A stretch of DNA of 64,000 nucleotides from Anaerocolumna aminovalerica (GTDB lineage Bacteria; Bacillota; Clostridia; Lachnospirales; Lachnospiraceae): assembly GCF_900115365.1 (NCBI RefSeq), contig NZ_FOWD01000006.1:1-64000 (forward strand). Direction: 5' to 3'. Shown piece by piece: positions 43,090-52,001 of this stretch; within the stretch, counting starts at the first letter, position 1, and each line of letters begins with the position of its first letter. Made by a program: the position numbers and the translations under genes. The notes beneath the pieces are model-generated. The model was not told the origin of the DNA. It ran no database searches and saw only the letters and a program-made list of their open reading frames with translations.

Positions 43090-43983
43090 TTATTCCTTCA
43101 CGGCCCCTGTCATAACACCATGAACAAAGTACTTTTGAACAAAGGGGTATAGAAAGATGATAGGTCCTATGGTTATTACCGTTACGGCCATCTTAACGGT
43201 TTCTGCCGGTAACGTTATTCCCCCTGCTGCCCCGGCCGGTACACGTCCGGAACTAATTGCATTAACATTGGACAATATGCTGTATAGATAATACTGTAAT
43301 GGGAACAGATTTTTATCATTAATAAAGATCAAAGAATGCCACCAATCATTCCAATATTGTAATGCATACATTAAGCCCACTGTTAATATGGCGGTCTTAC
43401 TTAGAGGCATTGCCATCTTTATAAATATGGTAAAATAATTCGCTCCATCAATTTCTGCTGCCTCATAAAGGGACGATGGTATACTGGAAAAGTATGTACG
43501 CATTAAAAACATATTCCAGACACTAAAAATAGAAGGCAGGATTAATGCCAAAATATTGTTCTTCAATCCGTAGAAATTAACGCACACCATATACCAGGGT
43601 ATAAGCCCCGCAGAAAAAATAATTGTAAAATTACAAATAAATGCAATAACATTTCTATATTTTAATTTCTTTATTGAGATAGCAAATGCCAGCATACTGG
43701 TAATCAGCATAGCTCCTACTGTACCTACTACCGTAATAAATATAGTCACTCCATAAGACTTTAAAATTTTAGTACCGCTGTTGATAAATATGTACTTATA
43801 GGTATCAAAAGTAAAGCCTAAGGGAAGAATGGAATAACCCTTTCTTGCTATTTCCTGTTCTGATGAAAAGGAAACACTTATGGTTAAGATTAACGGATAT
43901 AAGCATATAACTGCGAACAATCCAATAAAGCAATACGCGATAATCGTCACTAATTTATCTGTAAACAGTTTATTTTTATTCAT
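43090..43983 (-). CDS. ABC sugar-importer permease (YtcP/LplC-like)
   Basis: A 297-residue protein with six membrane segments and the permease-ATPase contact loop EAAEIDGANYFTIFIKMAMP (EAA motif, about residues 188-207). It pairs with the permease encoded just upstream, with which it overlaps by one base (TAATG), which points to coupled translation. The N-terminal block TVSVSFSSEQE belongs to the group that handles complex oligosaccharides in Firmicutes. The particular cargo is not visible. Confidence 0.88.
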   Translation of the reverse strand: MNKNKLFTDKLVTIIAYCFIGLFAVICLYPLILTISVSFSSEQEIARKGYSILPLGFTFDTYKYIFINSGTKILKSYGVTIFITVVGTVGAMLITSMLAFAISIKKLKYRNVIAFICNFTIIFSAGLIPWYMVCVNFYGLKNNILALILPSIFSVWNMFLMRTYFSSIPSSLYEAAEIDGANYFTIFIKMAMPLSKTAILTVGLMYALQYWNDWWHSLIFINDKNLFPLQYYLYSILSNVNAISSGRVPAGAAGGITLPAETVKMAVTVITIGPIIFLYPFVQKYFVHGVMTGAVKE

Positions 43984-44945
43984 TAGAACAGCCCCTCTCC
44001 TTCATTTACTTTCTTAGCGGCCTTGTTTGCAAATGTTACTAGTATTAAGCCCATTAAAGACTGGAACAATCCTATTGCTGTAGAATACGAGAATCCTAAA
44101 GTTCTCATTGTCTGATAAACATAGGTATCAATTACGGTAACCTCATCAATTAAAACCGGATTGTTGCCAACAATACCATAGATCATTCCGAAATCACCAT
44201 AGAAAATTCGCCCGATACTCATTAGTGTAAGAACTACAACGGTAGGTTTTAACATAGGAATTGTTAAATAAAAGATACGCTGGAACTTATTGGCACCGTC
44301 AACTTTAGCTGCTTCATACAAGCTTCCATCAAAACTAGACATTGCAGCCATATAAATAATGGAATTATAGCCGCTCCATTTCCATACGTTAGCTATAATA
44401 ATGATTGCTTTCCAGTACTTAGGTTCTGCATACCAGCTTACAGAGTTCTTACCAAAAAAACTTAATAAATTATTAGCAACACCCACATCTGTAGAGAATA
44501 TTCCGTATATAATTGCACCTACTACCACCCAGGAAAGAAAATAAGGAAAAAACATCATACTTTGGGTAATCTTTTTGTAAGACTTATTTCTAATCTCATT
44601 TAGAAAAATAGCTATAGTAATGGGGACGATAGTTCCAAGTATAATACCAAAAAAGTTAATTACCAAAGTATTATAAGTAACTCTCCAACCCATACTGTTT
44701 TTTGAGAAGAAAAATTTAAAATTCTCCAGCCCAACAAATTTACTTCCAAAGATACCATCCACTACATTAAAATCTGTAAATGCCATCCAAACTCCGCCAA
44801 AAGGTATGTAGCAAAATAGAATTAATACGATTAAAGCAGGTACACACATTAAATACAAAATTCTGTTTTTCTTTAACTCATAGAGAAGTCCGTCTTTTCT
44901 TCTATTTCGGCCTCCATTCAATGACTTTTCAGCAGCCAAATTCAT
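43983..44945 (-). CDS. ABC sugar-importer permease (LplB-like)
   Basis: A 320-residue six-segment permease with the cytoplasmic contact loop EAAKVDGANKFQRIFYLTIP (about residues 214-233) and the typical early stretch YIPFGGVWMAFTDFN. Its SD, CGAGGTTA, belongs to a repeated hairpin module (44947-44984) that lies directly before its ATG. The partner permease gene follows with a one-base overlap. A 161-base spacer separates it from the upstream oxidoreductase gene, which is unusual in this otherwise tight operon and is filled by repeats. Confidence 0.88.
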   Translation of the reverse strand: MNLAAEKSLNGGRNRRKDGLLYELKKNRILYLMCVPALIVLILFCYIPFGGVWMAFTDFNVVDGIFGSKFVGLENFKFFFSKNSMGWRVTYNTLVINFFGIILGTIVPITIAIFLNEIRNKSYKKITQSMMFFPYFLSWVVVGAIIYGIFSTDVGVANNLLSFFGKNSVSWYAEPKYWKAIIIIANVWKWSGYNSIIYMAAMSSFDGSLYEAAKVDGANKFQRIFYLTIPMLKPTVVVLTLMSIGRIFYGDFGMIYGIVGNNPVLIDEVTVIDTYVYQTMRTLGFSYSTAIGLFQSLMGLILVTFANKAAKKVNEGEGLF

Positions 44946-44946
44946 A

Positions 44947-44984
44947 TTAACCTCGATTCCGGTGCTTTAGCACCATTTAATAAC
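44947..44984 (-). repeat. Hairpin-SD module, copy A
   Basis: On the minus strand it reads GTTATTAAAT, the hairpin GGTGC-TAAA-GCACC, then GGAATCGAGGTTAA, one base before an ATG. The SD of the permease gene is part of the repeat. Near-identical copy at 45034-45070; variants at 46374-46401 and 62357-62396. Confidence 0.8.
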
Positions 44985-44986
44985 AA

Positions 44987-45033
44987 GCAATTTGTGCCCG
45001 CAAATTGCCGGTTGAAAAATTTGTTTTTCAACC
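44987..45033. repeat. Two hairpins between module copies A and B
   Basis: GCAATTTG/CAAATTGC (44987-44994 with 45001-45008) and the perfect GGTTGAAAAA/TTTTTCAACC (45010-45019 with 45024-45033) stand back to back. With the module hairpins the 161-base gap contains four stems in a row. Confidence 0.8.
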
Positions 45034-45070
45034 TAACCTCGATTCCGGTGCTTTGCACCATTTAATAACC
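45034..45070 (-). repeat. Hairpin-SD module, copy B
   Basis: The same unit as copy A, one base shorter in the loop (GGTGC-AAA-GCACC), but with no start codon behind its SD-like GAGGTTA. It appears to be a tandem duplicate. Confidence 0.8.
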
Positions 45071-45106
45071 ATAAAACCTATTACCACCCTATTATTTTGC
45101 TTCCTC

Positions 45107-46372
45107 TTATTTTAAAACAGCATCTTTCAGTTGTTCTTTAAATCCTTGTATTTCAATGGTTTTGCCGGTAACTCTTGCTTCTTCCGCTGCATATGCCATA
45201 ATGTGGCTCTCTACGGATCTGTCAATGGATGACCTGCTGTCCTCACCCTTACTTTCCAGCATATCTAAAAAGTCCTCCATCAAACCGGTATCACCGCCTC
45301 CATGTCCACCTTCCACTGAGCCCGGATGAATGACCCTTTGTTCATAACCTCCTACTGCATTGGGGGCAAAATGAGTCACTTCAATAATATTTAGTCCATC
45401 ATCCCCTCTTATTTCTCCATTCTCACACATTATTTTGATGGTCCGGCACATCCTGTTAGTAAATCCACTTAAGTTAAAGCTTACAGTTACACCATTTTCA
45501 AATTCAATAAGGGATACCTGGTTATCGCATACATCATTATCACAGCGGTATACACAACGTCCGTAAGGACTGGTCTCCAATGCCTTTAACAGTCCTTCCT
45601 CTGTCTGATCCTGACTTATTACCGTAGCCGGCCATTGTCCTATTACCGGCAGATAAGCTTTTCTCACATCAAAACGGCATTCTTTTGCTGCTTTACAGGT
45701 CAGGCATCTGTCCGAACTATCCTTTGGCGCATTTTCTTCTTTAAAATACCTCAAATCTCCATAAGATGAAATTCGTTTTGCATTACTGTTCACCAGCCAA
45801 GTTAGAATATCCATATCATGACATGACTTTTGCATAATCAAAGGGCTGGCCAGGTCGCTTCTTCTCCAGTTTCCTCTTACAAAAGAATGGGCAATGTGGT
45901 AATTACCAACATTTTCATTATGCTGAATGGTTACTACCTTACCTAATTCATTGCTGTCTATAATCTTCTTAATTTCTGCAAAAAAGTTTGTGTAACGAAG
46001 TACATGGCAAACTATAACATGGCATTTCTTTTCATGGGCTTTTTCCTGTATTTTTACACATTCCAAAGGACTTGGGGAAATTGGCTTTTCTAAAAGAATA
46101 TCATAGCCCAGCTCCAATCCGTCCATAGTCTGTTCATAATGGTCTCTATCCATAGATGCAATAATAATTGCATCACATATTTTCCCTAATTGATAAAATT
46201 CTTTTACTGATTTAAACTGTCTTTCTAATGGTATATTAAACTTATCTGCTGCCGCCTTTCTTCTCTTATCATCCGGTTCTACTACTGCAATAATGTCCGC
46301 TCTTTTACTGTTATAGGCATACTCTGCATAAATCATGCCTCTTTGTCCTGCACCTATTAAACCTAATTTCAC
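45107..46372 (-). CDS. Gfo/Idh/MocA-family oxidoreductase
   Basis: A 421-residue NAD(P)-dependent dehydrogenase. The Rossmann motif GLIGAGQRGMIYA (about residues 3-15) and the EKPISPSP block (about 95-102, Lys as catalytic base region) are typical. The C-terminal alpha/beta domain contains a Cys cluster CLTCKAAKEC (about 218-227) and further Cys pairs near CVYRCDNDVC, which could hold a metal and are shared by a subset of the family. It would oxidise a sugar or derivative imported by this operon. Start is GTG, its SD supplied by the repeat at 46374-46401. Confidence 0.83.
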   Translation of the reverse strand: MKLGLIGAGQRGMIYAEYAYNSKRADIIAVVEPDDKRRKAAADKFNIPLERQFKSVKEFYQLGKICDAIIIASMDRDHYEQTMDGLELGYDILLEKPISPSPLECVKIQEKAHEKKCHVIVCHVLRYTNFFAEIKKIIDSNELGKVVTIQHNENVGNYHIAHSFVRGNWRRSDLASPLIMQKSCHDMDILTWLVNSNAKRISSYGDLRYFKEENAPKDSSDRCLTCKAAKECRFDVRKAYLPVIGQWPATVISQDQTEEGLLKALETSPYGRCVYRCDNDVCDNQVSLIEFENGVTVSFNLSGFTNRMCRTIKIMCENGEIRGDDGLNIIEVTHFAPNAVGGYEQRVIHPGSVEGGHGGGDTGLMEDFLDMLESKGEDSRSSIDRSVESHIMAYAAEEARVTGKTIEIQGFKEQLKDAVLK

Positions 46373-46373
46373 T

Positions 46374-46401
46374 TTAACCTCGATTCCGGCGTTTTAGCGC
46401 C
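46374..46401 (-). repeat. Hairpin-SD module variant before the oxidoreductase
   Basis: On the minus strand GGCGC-TAAA-ACGCC then GGAATCGAGGTTAA leads straight to the GTG start. Compared with copy A, one stem pair has changed from T-A to C-G on both sides, consistent with selection for pairing. It fills most of the gap to the MFS stop. Confidence 0.75.
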
Positions 46402-46407
46402 TGCGTT

Positions 46408-47712
46408 TTATTTCTTTATCTTAATACTTCCTAATGCTGTAAATAAAATAAGACTTGTAATTAAAAATAATATTTGTATGTTTCCTATGGAAACTACCTT
46501 CCACTCTATTCTAAGATTCTTAAGTAGTTGAGAAGCAGCTGCCCCCAAAATTCCTCCAAAAAATCCGGTAACATAAGCGATAGATTGGGTCACTCCTAAA
46601 TATGCGGTTTTACCCGACTCCGGCCCATAGGCATACTGAATATTAACCGCTGCCATGTTAAATGCTCCATTACTTCCTGTTAATAGTATTTGAAAAACAG
46701 GAACTAAAATCAAAGCATTGTTTACGGTAACAAAAGCCCAACCCATATAGCAAAATGCAATTATAATTCCACTGGTTTTTAATAAAAAATTCCATGAGGT
46801 TTTATCTGCCAAACTCCCCCACAAATAAATAGATACCATTCCAAAAATATTCCCTAATACTCCAACCACTGAGATAAAAGAGTAACTTAATTCAAGAGAA
46901 TTAACCATATATATAGAAATAAATGAAACCGAAAAATGGACTGCAAAATACCATATGCTCAAAAAAAAGATAACTTTACGAAAATGTAGATCCTTTAAGG
47001 GTCTGCTAATCATTTGAAATAAGGAACTATTATGTACCTGCTGTATATTAATCGGTTCCCCTATACCGGATAGGAGCATAAAATCCAGTATGGATATTAC
47101 TAATGCAAGAAGAAATATAATAGTAAAACCTGTTAAATATTTATTATTTACCTTATAGTAATCCAACATCCGGCCTATCATTAACGAAGCTGCTGCAACT
47201 CCAAACATAGATGTAATATCTTTGATTGCAAGAAACCTGCCTCTTCCCCGTACAGGAGTTATACTCATATTCCAGTTGTTAAGCCCTGGTGTAACAAAAC
47301 CTGCCGCCAGATATGCAAAAGAATAAATTATCATGATCACCATAAGCTGAGAAACTTTTTTGTGTAATACATAAGGTACAAAGATGATGGTTCCCACTGA
47401 AAACCGAAACAGAAAGCAGCAAATACAAATTAGCAGTTTTCTATGTTTTAATTTCTCAAAAATATAAGGCGAAAACATCTGTAATATACAACCTAACTGG
47501 GGAATTGCACCTATTATGGCAATGTATCTTTCCGATGCTCCTAAATAACTTAAATAACCCACTAAAAAGGTTCCTGTTGTTAATAAGCTAATCATGTTAG
47601 CTGTTAACCCGGAAAGAATTAACTTCTTCTGTCCCCTTTTATATTCCTCTTCTGTTAGTTCATTACTGTTAAAATATATCTGCCTAAATATCCTTTTTAA
47701 TTTAGTATACAT
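46408..47712 (-). CDS. MFS transporter in the LacI-linked operon
   Basis: A 434-residue protein with about twelve membrane segments. A soluble N-terminal lead (about residues 1-28, FNSNELTEEEYKRGQKK) precedes the first helix, and loop blocks such as FEKLKHRKLLI and RGRGRFLAIKD are visible in the first half. It resembles sugar- or solute-type MFS proteins found beside glycan genes, but no substrate motif is clear. Having both this and an ABC importer in one operon suggests either two substrates or uptake plus export of a by-product (inference). The SD AAAGGA lies before the ATG. Confidence 0.78.
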   Translation of the reverse strand: MYTKLKRIFRQIYFNSNELTEEEYKRGQKKLILSGLTANMISLLTTGTFLVGYLSYLGASERYIAIIGAIPQLGCILQMFSPYIFEKLKHRKLLICICCFLFRFSVGTIIFVPYVLHKKVSQLMVIMIIYSFAYLAAGFVTPGLNNWNMSITPVRGRGRFLAIKDITSMFGVAAASLMIGRMLDYYKVNNKYLTGFTIIFLLALVISILDFMLLSGIGEPINIQQVHNSSLFQMISRPLKDLHFRKVIFFLSIWYFAVHFSVSFISIYMVNSLELSYSFISVVGVLGNIFGMVSIYLWGSLADKTSWNFLLKTSGIIIAFCYMGWAFVTVNNALILVPVFQILLTGSNGAFNMAAVNIQYAYGPESGKTAYLGVTQSIAYVTGFFGGILGAAASQLLKNLRIEWKVVSIGNIQILFLITSLILFTALGSIKIKK

Positions 47713-47736
47713 AAGTGTCCTTTAATATCCTGGGAT

Positions 47737-48849
47737 TTATTCTTCTTCCGGAACCTGGGGATCCTCTAAGGGATAATATCCTTCCGGATAATAGGTATCC
47801 CAGATGTTAAAAAGCTCATTTCGCTTCTTATCATCAATACAAACCGTCCCAATCTGGTAAAATCCATTCAATGGAGTATTTTCATTATTAAGTTGTATAG
47901 GAGTGTTATCTAATAAAAAAAGTCCTATGGATATGGTATAAACCCCAGATTCAATATCCGGTAATTGGAGAACCTCATTATGAGTAATATCACCTACCGA
48001 CCATGATTCTGTACTGCCTTTCAAGGTCAATTCATAAGAATTCTTTTCACTGTACAGCTGTAGGTCCTGGGGTTTTATTAGTAATTTTATTATAAAGGGC
48101 TGATAAATCCTTGCAGTTCCCATATTCACAAGCCAAAGCCGAATGGGTAATGCGCCCTTGCTTGAAACTGCCTCCGGATAAGTAACCCTTCTTATAGTTA
48201 CGTTATATCCCAAATCTAATTGTTTATTTGAGAGTCCTCCATGCCATCTATAGATTTCTCTGCTTATATTAGGTCCACAAACATCATCCGTTATATGTAT
48301 CAACACCGGGTTCTTCTTCCATACATGTTGAAGGTTTTGTTTTGCAAATCCTTCGCAGCATTCTATCCAATTCTTTTCATTGCACTTTACCAATAATCCA
48401 AAGTCTTTATTATTATCTTTTAAATAACTGATCAACTCCTTGTTATCTAAATCAGCGAAAATCGTTGTTTTATCAAAAGATTCTATATACCCATCCCATT
48501 CTGCCTGGCTGTTATTTATTGTTGAAATCACAACACCAACCAATTTCCTATCTCCTCCTATGAAACTTCCAACCCTTCTTATAAAGGAGGTAAAGGAATC
48601 TGACTTATGGTTATCTACCCATAAGGGAATATCAGGAATCAGCACCAGAATCGGATTCTTTACATTCTCCATTTCTCTATTAATTAATTCTAAATTAAAT
48701 TCACCCCGGTGTGGTTCTAAGGAAGCCCATGGAAGTTTTACATAATGAATCTGGCCCGTTCCAAAATTAGATGGTGCCTTACTTTCTGGCTTTAAACGAA
48801 TTGTTTTGGTTTTATACTTCTCATAATTCTCAAGTGAATAAATTCCCAT
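47737..48849 (-). CDS. Unknown protein with C-terminal beta domain shared with the 50149-51483 product
   Basis: A 370-residue protein. The first half has barrel-like features (IHYVKLPWASLEPHRGEFNL, about residues 34-53, resembles the substrate-side strand of GH42/GH-A-type barrels) but is short for a full barrel, and no catalytic acid pair can be assigned. The C-terminal part (about 215-360) has NMGTARIYQPFIIKLLI and ends GFYQIGTVCIDD. The product of 50149-51483 has parallel blocks NVGVAPVYNPYTLVVRL and GYYQMGKILIERD. Both thus share a terminal beta domain. No signal peptide is seen. The SD AGGAGGGGAT precedes the ATG. Function is not known. Confidence 0.65.
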   Translation of the reverse strand: MGIYSLENYEKYKTKTIRLKPESKAPSNFGTGQIHYVKLPWASLEPHRGEFNLELINREMENVKNPILVLIPDIPLWVDNHKSDSFTSFIRRVGSFIGGDRKLVGVVISTINNSQAEWDGYIESFDKTTIFADLDNKELISYLKDNNKDFGLLVKCNEKNWIECCEGFAKQNLQHVWKKNPVLIHITDDVCGPNISREIYRWHGGLSNKQLDLGYNVTIRRVTYPEAVSSKGALPIRLWLVNMGTARIYQPFIIKLLIKPQDLQLYSEKNSYELTLKGSTESWSVGDITHNEVLQLPDIESGVYTISIGLFLLDNTPIQLNNENTPLNGFYQIGTVCIDDKKRNELFNIWDTYYPEGYYPLEDPQVPEEE

Positions 48850-48857
48850 ATCCCCTC

Positions 48858-50144
48858 CTATTGCAGATGACTGTCTACTATTTCTTTAAATCGTCTCATG
48901 TCTTCATTGGTTATATATGGCATACTTCCTACTTTGTTAGCATCTTCTTTTAGAACTACCATACTTAAGGTATTGAATCTTCTTCCGCTTTTTATGTATT
49001 CCGCGGCTGCTTTTTGCAAGGATGTCTTTAACAAAATACTGTCAGGATCTGCCTTCCAGTCTCCAAAGGTTTCATACCTGAGCATGCTGTCTCCTTCAAA
49101 AATAGGATAATTATAAAATTGTCTTTGTACCTGAACAATATTGCTGCTTTCATTTAGTATTAATGACAATCTGGTATCATACAACCAGCTTTCACTCCAA
49201 AATCCCTTTATAGTTAGTTCCGGAAAATACTCTTGATAAAACTCAATTGCCAGTTCCATTGAGTTTCTTACCCTGTCCGGCGTGTAACCGGGTCCTGAAG
49301 GAATATGAAAAGCTAAAACCGTATCTCCCTTTTCCAGTACCGTATCCCATTCACTTTTATTAATTGTAGTTGTTTCCTTTTCTACAAATCCCATTGGGTT
49401 AATTCTATTTGCGGTAATAAAGTCCTCATTTTCATCCCATATGGTAGCAAACTTACCCTTCTTGTCAAATACATCATTAATTCCATCTCTTTGTCCGTCC
49501 CTGCGGAATTCTTCCCCAGCATGTCTTAAGGCAATTACTCTTTGTGAAATCTTATTACGAAACATAGTGAAATTATCTTCAAAACGGTATGGTATAAAGA
49601 AAAACCGGTCAAGCAAGAATATAGAGCAAGTATAAAAATTCATGTCCCATGGAAAATCACTTACTTTAGTATCATTGCTCTTTACCAATTTCTCTAATTG
49701 ATTCTTTAAAGGTTGATGAGGTATCTTCTCATAATACTCTTTTGGTATTCCTCTGTTCTCCATTTGTTTTATAGAAGGTACTACACAGGAAAGCAACAAC
49801 AAGAAGGAATATAAGTCACCATGCTTTTTCATACAACCGGGAGTAAGATTGGTATAAAAATCTTCATCACAACGGTTACGTGCAGAGCACATATCATCTA
49901 CCAAAAATTTAGTAAAATAGAATAGCACAGAATCCTTTTCTATTTCTTCCAAGGCAGATAACAGAAGTTCTCTCTTGTCTTCAGGAATATTATACTGATT
50001 CCATATTCCATATAAAAAGTCCCTGTGAATTAAGATTTCACTGTTATCTGGTTCATAGGTTGCATACTTTTCTTCAATTCCTTTTGGCAATTGATCAAAC
50101 TTACAATAATCGATACAAGCCTTATACTCTAATTTTTGATTCAT
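48858..50144 (-). CDS. NAT_N/GNAT_C-type acyltransferase-like protein
   Basis: A 428-residue cytosolic protein. The N-terminal helical part (about residues 1-230) matches the style of the NAT_N domain. The C-terminal part (about 270-425) contains LAFHIPSGPGYTPDRVRNS, YFPELTIKGFWSESWLYDTR and SSNIVQVQRQF, the HIP-G, FPE and SWL-L/SNI blocks of the GNAT-like C-terminal domain as I remember it. Members are annotated as putative acyltransferases, with no proven substrate. Placed between two related proteins in a sugar operon, it might act on or remove acyl groups on a sugar (inference). It lies 8 bases upstream of the next gene. Confidence 0.65.
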   Translation of the reverse strand: MNQKLEYKACIDYCKFDQLPKGIEEKYATYEPDNSEILIHRDFLYGIWNQYNIPEDKRELLLSALEEIEKDSVLFYFTKFLVDDMCSARNRCDEDFYTNLTPGCMKKHGDLYSFLLLLSCVVPSIKQMENRGIPKEYYEKIPHQPLKNQLEKLVKSNDTKVSDFPWDMNFYTCSIFLLDRFFFIPYRFEDNFTMFRNKISQRVIALRHAGEEFRRDGQRDGINDVFDKKGKFATIWDENEDFITANRINPMGFVEKETTTINKSEWDTVLEKGDTVLAFHIPSGPGYTPDRVRNSMELAIEFYQEYFPELTIKGFWSESWLYDTRLSLILNESSNIVQVQRQFYNYPIFEGDSMLRYETFGDWKADPDSILLKTSLQKAAAEYIKSGRRFNTLSMVVLKEDANKVGSMPYITNEDMRRFKEIVDSHLQ

Positions 50145-50148
50145 GGTG

Positions 50149-51483
50149 TTAGTCCCTTTCTATTAAAATTTTACCCATTTGGTAATAACCGTTCTTTTCT
50201 CCTGCAATGGCAAGTTTTATATTTCCTATTTTATCTACACCTGTTTCAATTCCAATTTCTAAATTATAGGTACCTTCCAATACATTATCGGGAATTAAAA
50301 AGCTTTCTTCCCAGAGAATGTCCATGTCCGGCAGCCACCCACGAATATCTTCCCTGCTTTTAAAAGTATGTACTCCCTTCTCCCCAACCAGCCTGACTAC
50401 AAGAGTATAGGGATTATAAACAGGTGCAACTCCTACATTAGCCCATAAGCCGCTGATATGAATATATTGTCCTTTTTTTATCAGGCTGTCATAAGTAAAC
50501 TTCCTAAGTTCAAAACGGTACCCCATTTTCTGAATCCAGCCCTCTACTTTTTCTTTCCAAGGTTCCGGAACGGTAGTGCCTTTGCTGTTAAATGAGGATA
50601 TATGCCATTTTAACGATTCCTTAATAATATAATCAATATCCCATCCCTGATAATACCAATCATTCATATGCCAGCATGCTTCAAATAAAACAGGTGCCTT
50701 TTCCCAGGCAGAACCCATATTAAAGTTTTGAATATTCTGAGGGTAAAAGTCCAGCATATGAGACCACTTCTCACCATGGAATCCACCCATATCCCCCAGA
50801 CAGTCTACTCGAAAACCAACCTTTGCTTTACGTTCCTTAATAATCTTAACAGATAAGGGATCATGTAAAAGTGCTTGAAGAGGTGTAATTTTAAATCCAT
50901 CCAAATAGGCATCTGTAACCTTTTTAATTGCCTCCTCATCTAAGAATTCCGTTCCTCCTCCTTCTCCCCATGCTCCTACGATTGTCATGTCAACGGAACT
51001 GATAATTGGATTCCCATCGAAATGTTTTGCAAAGTCTCTAATAAAATTTGACCAATATTCTATGTAGGGAGTAGTGTTAGGATCCACCCTCCAAAAAGGG
51101 AATTCCGGTTCGTGGGGGCATTCTTTTCGAAACCAGCCAGGTATATCCTCTTCTTCATTTAAGGCATAAGGAGAACATCTAACCACTGCTGTACACCCTA
51201 AAGATTTTGCATATTCTAATTTATCTTCTAGCAGCTTCCAATCATATAAACCTTTTTCACGCTCTATCTGCCTCCAGCCCACGCTGCAAAAATATACTTT
51301 ACTGTCCGGGTGATTATAAGTTCTACTATCCTCTGTAAACTTATATTTTTCAACCTCATTGCCCCGATTGTCGTAAACTTTTTCCTTACTTCCCATCAAT
51401 TCAGGGGCAGCTATAAAGCCAATGCCCGGATTTATAATTGCCGTATCAATTATCGTTGGGTATATGGTATTTTTCTTATTCAT
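50149..51483 (-). CDS. DUF4832-type glycoside-hydrolase-like protein
   Basis: A 444-residue protein. The N-terminal two thirds look like a (beta/alpha)8 barrel: VYFCSVGWRQIEREKGLYDW (about residues 76-95), VRCSPYA, VDMTIVGAWGEGGGTEF (about 173) with a Glu at a strand end, and FRVDCLGDMGG. The C-terminal DUF4832-like beta domain (about 320-440) contains LWANVGVAPVYNPY. No signal peptide is present, so it would act on imported material. Relatives are annotated as beta-galactosidase-like or hypothetical; the substrate is not established. The start at MNKKN has GGAG 6 bases upstream and follows the CxxC gene by 14 bases. Confidence 0.7.
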   Translation of the reverse strand: MNKKNTIYPTIIDTAIINPGIGFIAAPELMGSKEKVYDNRGNEVEKYKFTEDSRTYNHPDSKVYFCSVGWRQIEREKGLYDWKLLEDKLEYAKSLGCTAVVRCSPYALNEEEDIPGWFRKECPHEPEFPFWRVDPNTTPYIEYWSNFIRDFAKHFDGNPIISSVDMTIVGAWGEGGGTEFLDEEAIKKVTDAYLDGFKITPLQALLHDPLSVKIIKERKAKVGFRVDCLGDMGGFHGEKWSHMLDFYPQNIQNFNMGSAWEKAPVLFEACWHMNDWYYQGWDIDYIIKESLKWHISSFNSKGTTVPEPWKEKVEGWIQKMGYRFELRKFTYDSLIKKGQYIHISGLWANVGVAPVYNPYTLVVRLVGEKGVHTFKSREDIRGWLPDMDILWEESFLIPDNVLEGTYNLEIGIETGVDKIGNIKLAIAGEKNGYYQMGKILIERD

Positions 51484-51497
51484 AATCTTCTCCATCC

Positions 51498-51710
51498 TTA
51501 CTGCAGGTAATTTACTTTAAAAAGATTGCATCCTGAACTTTTATAGTATTCAGATAGTTCTGTCAGCTTAGCCGTACTGCAGTTCATCACGGCAGCCAGA
51601 CAATCATAACAGCGTATGATACCAATTTGCTTTCCAAGTACTTTTAAGTTCATAGCAACTTCATCATTTATTACTTTTTTGCTGCATATAGCACAATGAA
51701 CCTCTTTCAT
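51498..51710 (-). CDS. Small CxxC/CxxC protein, first gene of the sugar operon
   Basis: A 70-residue protein with Cys6-x2-Cys9 (HCAICSKK) and Cys34-x2-Cys37 (RCYDCLA), 24 residues apart, fitting a zinc ribbon or small treble clef. Further Cys residues stand at about 44 and 61. The second half is helical (STAKLTELSEYYKS). I do not recognise a named family. The SD AAGGAAAG precedes the ATG. As leader gene of a nine-gene operon facing a LacI gene it might be a regulator or adaptor (speculative). Confidence 0.7.
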   Translation of the reverse strand: MKEVHCAICSKKVINDEVAMNLKVLGKQIGIIRCYDCLAAVMNCSTAKLTELSEYYKSSGCNLFKVNYLQ

Positions 51711-51910
51711 GACTTTCCTTTCCTAAAACTATATTAGTACATTTTTTAGAAAATAGATGGTTTACGCATAATTTTTTATTGTTTACGTTGATTTGTTACG
51801 TTTGTTTACTAAAATTTATAGTTATTATAGCATTGAATATTTCATTTGTAAATAATAATCCGTATATTTTTCACAATATATTTTTTATTTCAATATATTA
51901 TTAGTTATTC

Positions 51911-51957
51911 TTGACATGTAATGATTTAAATTGTATTATATATATTACGTAAATATC
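51911..51957 (+). promoter_or_regulatory. Promoter and candidate operator of lacI (52002)
   Basis: The -35 is TTGACA (51911-51916), the spacer is 17 bases and the -10 is TATTAT (51934-51939). A near-palindrome around TTACGTAA (51945-51952) stands at the expected start site. Related TTACG words occur at 51762-51766, 51782-51787 and 51796-51801 near the divergent operon, so the 290-base gap likely holds several binding sites. Confidence 0.55.
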
Positions 51958-52001
51958 GCGAAACAAAAGATATTAAATTAAATAAGGAGGGGATCCTTTC
52001 T

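Noticed and set aside
44947-45070. CRISPR array
   Set aside because: There are only two module copies with palindromic spacers between them, no regular spacing and no cas genes; the repeats supply SD sequences instead.
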